Source of the DNA: Bugula neritina
Lineage: Eukaryota; Bryozoa; Gymnolaemata; Cheilostomatida; Bugulidae
Assembly: GCA_964035545.1 (NCBI GenBank)
Contig: OZ037768.1
Span: 7,121,241-7,185,240 of the forward strand
Reading direction: 5' to 3'
Length of the DNA stretch: 64,000 nt
The position numbers and the translations under genes are program-made. Positions 1 through 12,800 of this stretch are shown here, piece after piece. How positions within the stretch are numbered: the first letter of the stretch is position 1; each line of letters begins with the position of its first letter. Below the pieces are notes generated by a model. That model saw nothing but the letters and a program-made list of their open reading frames with translations, did no database searches and was not told the DNA's origin.

Positions 1-862
1 CGTGCTCTGCTTCCAATGAAGTCTGTGATGTGTCTGCTGATATAACTCTTGATGTCTTAGACAGACCGTCGCCACCTGAGAACTTCACAGTCACCGACAC
101 AAATGAAGAATCAGTAACTCTAGAATGGGATAAACCTACAGATGATGGTGGAAGTGAGATTACCCACTATATTGTAGAGAAAAAGGAAGTTGCTAAGCGA
201 TCATATGCTCAAGTAGCGAAATGTGTTGAGCAAACAGCTACTGTGGATGGTTTAAGAGAAGGGCACAAATATATGTTTCAAGTCTCGGCTGTCAATGATA
301 TTGGAAAGAGTGAGCCTACTGAGCTGGCTAGTGCTGCTGTACCAACCAGCAAGTTTGGTAAGTTAGCTATTAATTTCTTGACTAACTCAAAAGCTTGAGT
401 TCTCATTAATTCTTCAATTACAAGGTGCTAAGCATTGTTCATTATGAGCTAATTACTAACATTTATCTTCACAATATATATATATTTAATGAACTACGAG
501 CTCAAATGTTGATGACTCACAATCATTAATTTAAAGCAATCTCATGTTCTGTGTTTTAGTTGTGCCAGATAAACCCAGAGATGTTGAGGTTTCAGATGTA
601 ACTAAGACGTCTGGTGTAGTTACATGGCAAGCTCCGGCACAGGATGGTGGTACACCAATCACAGGCTATTACTTGGAACGATGCACAAAGAGTAGTGAGA
701 GATGGGTTCGGCAAAACAAAGACTTGATCTCAGAAACCAGCTATAACTCTGATAATCTGATGGAAGGAACCACCTACATGTTCAGAGTAGTCGCTGTAAA
801 CAAAAGAGGAGAGAGTTTAGCTAGTGATGCTTCTACACCTGTAACAGCCAAAGATCCTTTTG
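1..862 (+). CDS. Titin-like exons: end of Ig, then Fn3 #1 and Fn3 #2 of super-repeat unit A
   Basis: Exon 1-357 is cut by the window edge. It holds the last strand of an Ig domain, the DRPSPP linker and a complete Fn3 with HYIVEKKEVAKR. It ends in phase 1 at a GTAAGT donor. Exon 560-862 follows a T-rich acceptor and encodes the second Fn3, with a YLERCTKSSERW core. Its donor, GTCAGC at 863, is weak but keeps the phase. These domains pair with Fn3 #1 and #2 in later units. Confidence 0.9.
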
Positions 863-3800
863 GTCAGCACTATAGTTTGTCTTACTTCAGAAAATTTATT
901 TTAAAAATGTTAAAGCTGAAAATTTTTATTTGAAATACTAAAACGATAAACAATTTGGAGTGTTTGTAGTTATATGAAGAAATGCCTTTCGCTTTAATAA
1001 TAGTCACTGTCTAAGTTTTGCTTAAAATATTGTTTATTGTAGACATACCTGTTATGGAAAATTATATGCATATGTAATATTTTATAAAATGTACATGTAT
1101 TCAGAAATTATATTTGTTACTTTATAGATGCACCTGGTGCTCCTGATGCTCCAGTCATCTCTAATGTTACCAACACCACTATGAAGGTATCTTGGCAACC
1201 ACCAAATAATGATGGAGGATCACCAGTCATAGAATACTTCTTGGAGCAGAAAATCTCGAGTGACTTCAGATGGTCTCCAGTTACAACCAGTCAGATTATT
1301 GAGACAAACTTTGTGGTAGACAAACTAAGAACTGGTAAAGAGTACAGCTTTAGAGTAGCTGCGGCTAACAAAGCTGGAACTGGCAAATGGTCAGAACCAT
1401 CTAAAGATGTTCTGTGTAAAGCTCCAGTTGTCGGAAAGCCACCTAAACTAGAAGCAACAATGAATGATTTCACGGTCGTCATGCCTGAAATTGCTCAAAT
1501 GGCTTGTAAAGTCAGACTTGGCTCTCCACCTGCGGAACCCATGTGGTACAAAGATGACCATGAGCTTACCAGAAAGCGTTTTGAAACCAAATATCAGTAT
1601 GGTTCTGCTATCCTATCTCTTAAAGACACAGAGCTCAAAGATGCTGGAAGATATAAGTTAGTTGCCAAAAATCCTCTTGGAGAAGTTAAAACAGAATGCA
1701 ACTTGACGATTCATCAGAAACCAGAGTTTATTCTTGAAGACTCTGCAAAGAAAGAGCTGACAATCAAAGCTAACAGTTCTTTCAACTTGGAAAGCAGCTT
1801 TTGCGGCATGCCTATTCCTAAAGTTGATTGGTTCTTCAATGGCGAACCTCTCAATATGGAAGATATCAAAACTGACGTCTCCTCAGACTTCACCGTATTA
1901 TCTGCTAAGAGATTCCCTGTACAAGGAGCAGGTGTTTACAGATGTGAGATCAGCAACTGTGTAGGATCAGATAGTGTGGAGTACACTGTAGCTGTAGTAG
2001 GTGCGCCATCAGCTCCCCAAGATCTGCAGGTAACATCTGTTTCTAAAGACAGCATCTCCGTTGAATGGAAAGCTCCGGACTCTGATGGTGGTTCACCAAT
2101 TATTGCTTATAATCTTGAAAGAAAGGACATGAAGCGGAACACGTGGCTGGCAGTTGGAAACTGTGGTGCCGAGGTTTTATCGTACACTGTTAAGAAATTA
2201 GCAGAAGGCAGTGAGTACAATATAAGAGTTGCAGCAGAGAACGACATAGGAGTTGGCCCAAGTACAGAACTTAGCCAACCTGTTGTAGCAAAAGATCAGT
2301 TCACTGTTCCTGGTGCTCCACAAAACTTCCAAGTTTCAAACATCACTGCAAGCAGCGCTGATCTTACCTGGTCTAAACCAAAGGAAGATGGTGGGTCACC
2401 CATCATTGGTTACAACATTGAAAGAAAATCACAATTTTCATCACGATGGACAAGGATCAATAAAAGCCCGATTTCCTCGACTAGCATGACAGTATCAGAC
2501 CTCATGGAAAACAGTCAATATGAATTCCGAGTGAGCGCAGTTAATAAAGCTGGAGCTGGTCAGCCGAGTTCAGTGGTAGGACCGATTACTGCAGAAGAGC
2601 CTGTGACTCCAATAGTCTTTACTAGTGCGCTACAAGATGTAACTGTCAAAGAGGATATGCCTGCAACATTTGAATGTGTTGTCAATGAGAAGGATCTAAC
2701 TCCCACGTGGAAGAAAAATGACACAGTATTGAGTTCATCTCCTAAATTTCTGATGTCATCAGAAGGCACCAAGCACACATTGACAGTCTTAGAATGTCAG
2801 GCTAATGATGAGGCTGCGTATGAAATTTCATTCGATAAAGTTTCTTCACAAGCCGTGTTGTCTGTTGAGAAAGAACCTCTTGAGCTTGTAAGACGTCTTC
2901 AGAATGTGGTGTTAACTGAGTTACCTAAAACTGCCATTTTTGAGTGTGAGATATCTAAACCTGGCCTCAGTATTAAGTGGCTATTCAATGGTGAAGCTAT
3001 TGAGGTTGATGCAAAGAAATATAAAATATCATCTACAGGCAATGTCTACCAACTGCAAGTCAAGAATGCCACTGAAAGTGACATAGGTGAATATTCGATG
3101 CTGGTGAAAGATCTGACTTCTTCTGCTACTCTCTCTGTTCAGCTGAAGCCAACTCTGAAGTTGAACAAGTCTTATGAAGAAACGGTCATTTTGCATGCAG
3201 GTAAATCTACTGTGTTTGAAATTCCGTTTGAAGGTTATCCAAAGCCTGAAGTCATTTGGACACTCGATGGAAAAGACTTACCTCGAAATCGAAGACTTGA
3301 ATTGGAAACAACTGCTGCTATCACCTGTCTACGTATCAAGCAAGCGCAGAAATCCGACAGCGGAGATTACTCGGTTGCTGTCAACAACGAAGTAGGCAGC
3401 GTATCTGCTACTATAGCTTTAGTAGTGCTGGATAAACCTGATCCACCTCAACGACTCTCTGCTAAATGTGCCAATGAGACCAGTGTCAGCTTGAACTGGC
3501 AGCCTCCCCATGATGATGGAGGAAGTCCAGTCACCCATTATATTGTGGAGAAAAGAGAAGCTAGCAAGCGAACCTGGTCACAAGTTGCCAAGGTTACAAA
3601 TGGCACTTCGGTGGATGTCTCGGGACTTGTTGAAGGGCAGAAGTATCTGTTCCAAGTGAAGGCTGTCAACGCTATACAAGAGAGTGAACCCGCTGAGCTG
3701 GACAGTCCTGTGAAGGTCATCAGCTTACACAGTAAGTGACCGCTTGCCATGAGACTGCAGGAAATAATTTTGAATTTAAACTTGGCATTTTTTCATGTTG

Positions 3801-6800
3801 AAGCATTTTTTATCAAGTTGCAAAGCAAACATAATTGTGCACATAATCTTTTTTGTCAATTTGCTGCAATCCAGTATTTATGCATGTTTAACGGTTGCAT
3901 CCTTGCGTATTTACAGCTGTACCAGACTGCCCTAAAATGGTGACAGTTAGCGATATATTCGCCACTTCTGCGGTCCTCTCATGGGAAGCTCCTGCATCAG
4001 ATGGAGGATCACCAGTAACAGGATATCTGATTGACCGTGCCACCAACAACAGTGGTAAATGGATCCGTGTGACAAGAAATGAAATAAAGGAGCTGACAAA
4101 AGAACTCAGTGACTTGTCTGAAGGCACAGTGTACGAGTATAGAGTAGTTGCTGTCAACAAGATTGGTGAAAGTGAACCTAGTCAACCATGTGATGCCTTT
4201 ACGGCTAAAAATCCTTATGGTAGGAATTCCTTGTATCTCTACAGCACATACTGCTAGTTTTCCTAGTATATATTCATACAGGTTATTCTTCTTTCGTCAT
4301 TATACAACACTATGTGTATGGTTTTTTATTATATTAGTATTGCTGTAGCTTTGTATTTCTATAATTTTAGTTTTGGTTTGCTTGTTAAACTAAACTTCTC
4401 ACTGCCTAGCTGTAGTTGCTAGTGTTTTGTTTATCCAATAGCAGTTTTTGTGAAATATTAGCATCATTATGAAGAGTAAGCACCATGTTGTAGATGTGCC
4501 AGGCAAGCCCGGTACGCCACTGCCTTCCAATGTGAAGGACACATCTGTCACTCTGTCGTGGAAAGCACCGGCTTCAGACGGTGGATCACCTATCACTAAC
4601 TACAGAATAGAAATGAAGTCATCTGAGGTATACAGGTGGACAGAGGTGACGGCAGATAAGATACTGGATACAGAATATACCGTCACGAAGCTCAAGACTA
4701 GTGACAAGTATGAGTTTAGAGTAATAGCTGAAAACAAGGCTGGCCAAGGAAAGCCCAGTGACTCTTGTAAACCCGTCAAAGCTGAAACTCCTATTGGTAA
4801 GCTATTCATTTGTACAATTTTATAGTGACCGATAGTTTAATAGTTTATTATATGAATAATTTATAACATTCTTTTAGAAATTTCTGGTTTAGTTCCTAAG
4901 GATTTTCATTTCAGCTCTTTTATTGTCAGATTATAATTAGGGATAAACATGTATACTTCAAGTAAAACATCATAATTGGGGTCTTCTTTTGTATTCATAG
5001 GAACTAGTTTAGTTTATACACAGTTTATTCAGGCATATTCGAGATTGTTTGTGTCATATGCTTATTAATTTCAAAATTTAAACTGTAGTTGGATCTGCAC
5101 CTGAGATGCTGAGGAAGTTGAAACCCATCAACGCTCTCACGGGAGAAATAGTAGAGTTTATCTGCGAAGTTGACCTTGGCACTCCAATCTCCGATGTGAC
5201 ATGGGAACGGCAAGGGCGCACGATACGGCCCAATAACAGAGTGACATCATCAGTGACTGATAAGAAGCTGAAGCTGTCCATAGATAACTGTAGCATAGAA
5301 GATGCCGGAACTTATTCTGTGAGAGTATCTAATAAACTGGGCACAGTTGAAAGTGAAGCTGCACTGTCAGTCAACAGTAAGTATTTCTGTTATAATAGTT
5401 CGATTTTGCTTAGCTTCAATACATCTTTTTAAAGCTAATATTTTTATTGTTATTTTTAAAGTTTTAGCTGTTATAAATTTTCTGCCACCTAAAACTTGTC
5501 ATATAATTCATCCATTACATTTAGCATAAACATATCCATGTGCACTAAAAAATAAATTCCTTCATATAAGACAGAAAGCATGCAATATAAATATTCTATG
5601 TGAATTGGAATTATTATATTCTTTTGTTATTGAGATTTTGTTCTTCCCATATTGGGTAATATTTTTACTGTGTGAAAAAACTGTATTTTAATAAAAAAGG
5701 TTAGTAAGTTTTAAGTCTTCTAATAACACAGAAAGTGCTGAATAGCAGGGAATATTTGAATTCTAGCAGCACACACTATTCTAGATACCTGTAGTAGTCA
5801 TATATTACTAACTGGTAGAGCAGCATTAGTAGTTTGTAGATGTAGACAGATGTAAATGTTTTAATGCGAATTGTTTTAGGTGTTCCTATTTTACGCTACG
5901 ATGAGACCAAATGTGACATCACGTCAAAGGCTGGTGCAAGATACGTATTAGATGTGACCTATAACGGGGTTCCTACACCTCAGATAACGTGGAAAAAGGA
6001 CGGGCAGGTTATTGAAGACTCTGCCTTGATTGAGAACAGAGATTCAATTACTCAACTAGCTATATCCAAACTTGAAATGGCAGATTCAGGGCAATATAGT
6101 GTGACGGCTGAAAACTCAGTTGGCAGGGACTGTGCTGCCTTCTTACTGGAAGTGAAAGGTAAGCAGATTCTGCTCCATGAAAATTTATGCAACTCTGTTT
6201 GCTCTGGCTTCAAAACAAGTCTTTAAAGCCAATATAATATTTGAAGCCATAGACACTGTACAACTGTTGAAACTTTGAGTGAAAATGTTAAGAAAACATA
6301 TTAACCAATTAATTGCTGTCGCATATTTCTGAACTTTTTCATTTTGTTCTGAATGCAGGTGATGTCAATAAACATTGAGACTTCGGTCACAGGGTTGAAA
6401 GGTCACAGGGTTAAAAGTTATAGTTTTTTTGATTGAGTCTAATTATTCAGAGGTTTCTGGTTCTGTTTTAGACAAACCGTCACCACCACAGGATCTCGCT
6501 GTGACAGAAGTATCTGCTGACTCGGTCACTCTCTCCTGGAAGACTCCCAACTCTGACGGTGGGTCAGCAATCAACACGTATGTTATCGAGAAACAGGATG
6601 TCAAACGTGGAACTTGGCTTAACGCTGGAACAGTTCGGGTTAGTTTTCTATGGTATTTTATTATTAGTTGCCACACTAAGTTGGCTCAATAAACTGACAA
6701 CAGTAAACATATAATATTTATGGCGCCCTATGATGCTCTGTATAAACTTCACCATTGTGACTTGATATTTCAATTTTCCTAGAAAAAATATTTCTAATAA

Positions 6801-9800
6801 GCAGGATTAACTGGTGGCAAGGATCAAATGAAATTATATTTACATTATTTGACAACCGAATATTGAATATTTTAAATCATTGATTATTCTATAAACATAA
6901 AAAAATCAGTCAAAGATATCGTGGCCCAGTCTTCTTCGCTTTTTCCTTTGATATAACTTTATAGATCTGGCTAATTTGCTAGGGCTGTTTAGATCCGTGA
7001 TTGCATTTTGAACATTTTCCTTAAAACCGCCTTCCTTGTTTCCACCGGGATAGTACTGTGCCACCACAATGGTCCTAACGTACCCAACATGTCCTGGTAT
7101 TTCGCATTCAGCATAGCCTATGCCAAATATTTTGGTTTCTTTCCACACAAGTTGTGTGAATTGGGCTACAAGCATACAATTCATGAATTAGAATATGGCC
7201 ATGTAATGAAAACTGAAACTACTCTCCAAAATGATAAAAATTGCATTACTGGCAATTTAAAAAACTGTCAAATAAACTATAATTGGGTATCTACTGAGCT
7301 CAAAGATTAGGTTGCCTTTGGGACCCACCCACATGTCGTCTACCCAGTATGACATAGCCATGTTCTCTATAATTCTCATATGTACTTACATGTCTAAAAA
7401 CTCTACTAACTTGAATTTAGTTTGAAACTGCTACTAATACGGCTGTAAGTACTAACAATGCTAAAAGGTTTTTCTGTCCATCGTTTTTTGTGTAACATAT
7501 ATGTGTATGCATGTAATGTAATTTTGCTTTCATGTGCTCTGTTATTCGTGCAAGTATAATGTTGTCTTGATAGTATGCTATTCAAACATAGTCCTACTGA
7601 GCTGATAATAGAATGAACTATTCCGATTGTTATTTTGTAATGGACAAAAAATTTGACACAATTTTTATGCCTTACTTAACCAGTGATAAACGGTGTTAAC
7701 AGTTTGTAAGAATTGAATATATTTGATTCTTGAATTCAACAAAACCTGAGTTTGTTATCACCTTTTGCTTTACGAAAATGCGCATTCTACTTAATACAAT
7801 GAGCATACTGTCGCAAATTCTCTTTAATGGTATTACAGCTGCTGTAATAAACTTATGTTTTACATGTTGGCATTTTGAGCATAGAAAATAATTACCTGCG
7901 CTATCTTCAAATTCTCCATCAAATTTGTAGTTTTCCAATTCCTTATACCAGTCAAACACACACTTACGTCCCTCTGGCTGTTGATACTCTTCATGCCAAA
8001 CTAAGTATTCGGACAGATTTTCACCGCAGATGCCAATCTGATAGCGTCTATCCTTTTGCTCACTGTGTTCAAATAAATTGTTGTCCGCGAGCCACTCTGC
8101 ATGCGCTCTGCAAGTCTTTGACAATCTCGTGCACATCTTCAGGGGCGGTGCCCCATGGTTTTGGCGTATTTCATTGGTGGCATTTAAAGCCTCACTTTCA
8201 AATAAGGTGTAAAGATCTCGCCTTGTTTGTCTCGCCAATTTAATATAGTGCATCAGAGGAATCCATAAGCAATTCTGCATGCAGCATGTTAGTCTACACC
8301 CCATGTCCAAGGCTTACTTGTTCTACTAAACATTATAACATTATTTCCATTATATCAACAAGCTCTAAATGAAAATTATGATGACTAGTATCAGTCAGCT
8401 CTCTGATGATGTCATTAACTCAACAATGCTGTAATTGTTGTATAAAATCATTTTTATTATTGCAAGTCAATGTAGCTATATTTTTATATGTATGCTTATA
8501 ATTTTATGTCGATAAATATAGCAGTATCTGATGATAAGATAAATGTATAAAAAAATTAAATAAAAACAGCCGGTATGGATTTTTTATGAAAATATTTATT
8601 ACATCAACCCGCCAATCCTATTATACAGCTATAGAATGTGTTATTTAATTTTTTTTGCCTGCTATGTTTTTAATTAATCTGCTTTTACAGTCAAGAACTC
8701 GTGAGTTCACAGTACCTAAACTTACTGAAGGCTCCAGCTATCTGTTCCGTGTGTTTGCTGAGAATGATATTGGAGCCAGTGAACCTGCAACAACCAAAGA
8801 GCCAACAACTCCCAAGAGTAAATTCCGTGAGTAGCCTGGAGTTTAGTGACTTACAAGTACAGTTAGCAACTTACTTTGTATCAGTTTTCAATAACCATAT
8901 GATGTTTTGTTCAGGTGTGCCTGGACCACCGAGGTTACTAGAAGCAAAAAATATAACTGCTACGACAGCCTCTTTGTCATGGAGTGCTCCAGAAGATGAC
9001 GGAGGCACACCCATTACCAACTACCTCATTGAGAAAAAGCAGTCAACCGGCACTAGGTGGTCTAAAGTCAACAAGTAAGTTCTAAAGTAGTTAGAGTGTG
9101 TAGTTGTGTAAGAATCGAGTGTTTGAAAATTAGTTTTCCACATTTAACGTGTTGGACGAATTAGACTGCAATAGCATTTTTATGCATTGATATAACTGTT
9201 AATATTAGTCTACTAGCTAATGCCTCCTTTTATATGTATTTTAGGGAGAAGGTGACTGATCATGACTATGAGGTTACTGGCCTTGTGGAGGGAAGTAATT
9301 ACCATTTCAGGATCAGTGCTGAAAATGTTGCTGGTGTTGGATCTTCTAGTAGCGAGGTTGGACCAATTACAGCTAAAGATCTAATCAAGTTCACAATCCC
9401 GCTTGAAGATCAAGACGTAAAAATTGAGGACTCAGTAGAACTTATGTGTGAAGTTAACAAAGACAATGTTTCTGCTACTTGGTACAAAGATGGCAATGTG
9501 CTCAAGTCTAGTGATCGGTATAACATTGTTCAAGATGGCCGCCGTCATCGATTGCTGATTAAAGACGTGACTTTGGATGATGAATCTGAGTATTCGTGCA
9601 AGGTTGTTATATATTCTCTTAATTTTCTTTTTATTATTTCAATTTTCATTGTCCATTTTCGACATCTTAAATGTTTTTGGGTTTTCAAGTGTATGACATG
9701 CCTGTGAATTTTGTATAAGGTTGAAGATGTGACTACCAGCTGTGCAGTGTTTGTTGAGGAAGACGATATCGAATTTACCAGACATTTAGAAGATGTTATC

Positions 9801-12800
9801 ATAAGAGAGATTCCATCAACAGTTACATTCAGCTGTGAGGTATGCTGTACACTCTGGTGTTATGAACTGCTGTACTCTCTGGTGTTATGAACGGCTAGCA
9901 TACAAGATTATAATAGCAAGCTTTTCCGATTATAATTTTTCGAACTGAGTTTTTGTTGGACATAATTATAATCTTTATGTTGCTGCTTGTAACACTTCTT
10001 TTATTGCATGAGGTTTTTGCCATTTTAGCCAAACAAAATTAAACGCAGAGGTAATTGTGATTTTACTAAAATGTTGTCTAACTAATCAGGCAGTCGAACT
10101 CTATTCAATTGTTTATGTAATCTTGGTGTAAACAAGCTTGGTCTATGTGTGACCAGTACTTACTTCATGGTAAGAAGAGAATATTATGAACACACTGATT
10201 GGTTACTTGTGCAGGTACCTCGAGAAGGTTTACATGCCAAGTGGCTGAAAGACGGTGAAGCGCTTCCTGACAAACCTAAGAAGTACAAACCGTACAGCAA
10301 GCACCATTCATACGCTCTAGAGATCAAGGATGCTGATGAGAATGATGAGGGAGACTACAGTGTGATTATCAAGGGGAAGAAATCATCAGCTACTCTTTCT
10401 GTTGAAGTATGGAAGCAGTTGTTTTTGTGATTTTTGTAAAAGAGCATTTAAATTTTCAGACTGGTGATAGTCAATTTATAGTAATACCTGACTATTTGTA
10501 GCACATCTAGCTTTCAAATTTTTATATTATCAAATGTGTTTGCTCAACATAATGTGCTATGATTGTGTCATGTCTTGTAGGTTTATCCATCCCTTCATAT
10601 CAACGAGAAGCTAACAGAGACTGTCACTGTCAAGGCTGGTTCAGCTACTGTGTTTGAGATACCTTTCATTGGTTACCCCAAACCAGAAATCATGTGGTTC
10701 TTCAACGAGAAAGATTTACAGCAGAGTAAGAGACTACAGGTAGAGACGGTGTCTCGACTCACCTCATTGAGACTGAAGAACATTGAGAAGACTGACACTG
10801 GTGTTTACACTGTGCTGGTCAAGAACTCTGTGGGAGAAATATCGGCAGATATAAAACTAGTTGTGCAAGACAAACCGTCTGCTCCTCAGAAACTGACGGT
10901 TGCTGATGTCACGGAAGATTCAGTAACTCTTGCTTGGAAGGTAACAATTTTAGCTCTATTGTAAGCTTTCAGCTTGTAAGAGGTGTTGATAAAATTATAC
11001 TGTAAACAATTAAACCCAATTTATTATCCAAGCAAAGTTTATTTACTATAAAATTTTGTTAGCTCCAATAATATTTATTATACTGCAATGAGGTGCTCGA
11101 ACTTTTACATGGCAGAAAATAATCTTGCTTTTTATATATCTTTTTAATGTGGTTTCTGTGTGATAAATACAAATGTTCAATATCGTTACTAGTGGAGTTT
11201 GTTTATTTTTGTTTCCTATTCTCTAAATGTTCATTTTGCTATCCAATTATTGTTTTTTAGGAACCAAAGGACGATGGAGGCTGCCCAATCATTAGATACA
11301 TCATCGAAGGTCGGGTTGGTAGTCGTAGAAGTTGGCAACAATTTGTCCGCACTGACAAAATAGAGTATACAATATCTCGTCTTGTGGAGGGAGAGAAGTA
11401 TTCTTTCCAAGTAATGGCCGAGAATGAAATCGGAGTAGGAGAGCCGACGGAGATTGACAAGCCAGTAGTACCTGCTAGCAAATTCTGTATGTTTGAAAGA
11501 TGTTTAACTTTTTGTTAACTGCTCTGTCCACAGCCTCCTCAATGCATGTTGGTTACCAATAAATGATTTATACTAATTCTGATTTTAGCTGTACCAGGAA
11601 AGCCTGCTCCTCCAGATGTTGCAGACGTGTACAGTGATCATGCTACTCTGACGTGGAAACCACCAGTCAATGATGGCGGCACTCCAGTGACAGGATACCA
11701 CCTTGAAAGGTCAACCAACAATAGCGGTAGATGGGTACGTGTCACCAGGGACCCCATCAAGCCTTTGACATACGAAGCCTCTAACCTACTAGATGGTACA
11801 AATTATGAGTGGCGAGTCATAGCTGTGAATGCGAGAGGAGAGAGTGAGCCCTCAGAGTCATGTGACTTTGTCGCTAAAGATCCGTGGGGTAAGTCACACA
11901 TTTCACGCCACATTTTCTACTTTCAGTAAGAACTTTACATTTCCCCAATATATAAGGCTAAAAGTTTGAGGAGAAATTCAATGTAGAGTTGCGATGAATT
12001 TTTATTTTGAAATTCCTTTTTAGGTAAACCTGGTCAGCCAGAACCTCCGATTGTGTCCAACATCAAAGCTACATCTGTTGACCTGTCATGGCAACCACCT
12101 AAGTCAGATGGCGGTGCAGCGATCCATTCCTATACTGTTGAGTTCAAGGCCGTTACCCAACATAGGTGGATAAAGTCGATAGAAGACGTCTCTGAAACTA
12201 AACACAAGGTCACTGGCATAGTGGAGGGGTATGACTATGAGTTCAGAGTAGCTGCCACTAACAAAGCTGGCACTGGACCATTCTCAGAACCATCCAAGTC
12301 TGTTCTTGTGAAGGAAACTATTGGTAAGCATATTTTGTATTGCTGTCCGGGAAAAACGTATAAGGGTACCTAAATTTTAATATTTGAACTGAAGAATCTA
12401 GCTCTCTTTATTATCTTTTTAAATGTCTGAAAATGAGCAAATCAAATCAGTTTATTACATACATTTTGTGTGCGTGTTTTAGTTGGCAAGGCACCCAAGT
12501 TTACTAAGCGCCTAAAAGACACTAAAGCCACTATTCCTGGAAAAGTAAAGCTTTCTGCTGATGTTGATCTTGGAAAACCTACGGCAGAAATAAAATGGTT
12601 TAAAGACTGGAAGGAGCTGTATCCTGGACCAAAGTATGGTATTAGTCAATCTAAGCACAAGGCAGAGTTGGAGTTTAAGGAGCCGCAGGTTAATGATGCT
12701 GGCAAATACAGGTGCTTAGTGAGAAATGCCCTCGGAGAAGATGAGTGTGAAGCCATCCTCACCATTAACTGTATGTATATGATATACTCAGTACCTTTGA

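Noticed and set aside
8818-8831. Using the GTGAGT at 8828 as the donor of the second half of Fn3 #4
   Set aside because: It would put the next Fn3 out of frame; the weaker GTAAAA at 8818 keeps phase 1 like all neighbouring exons.
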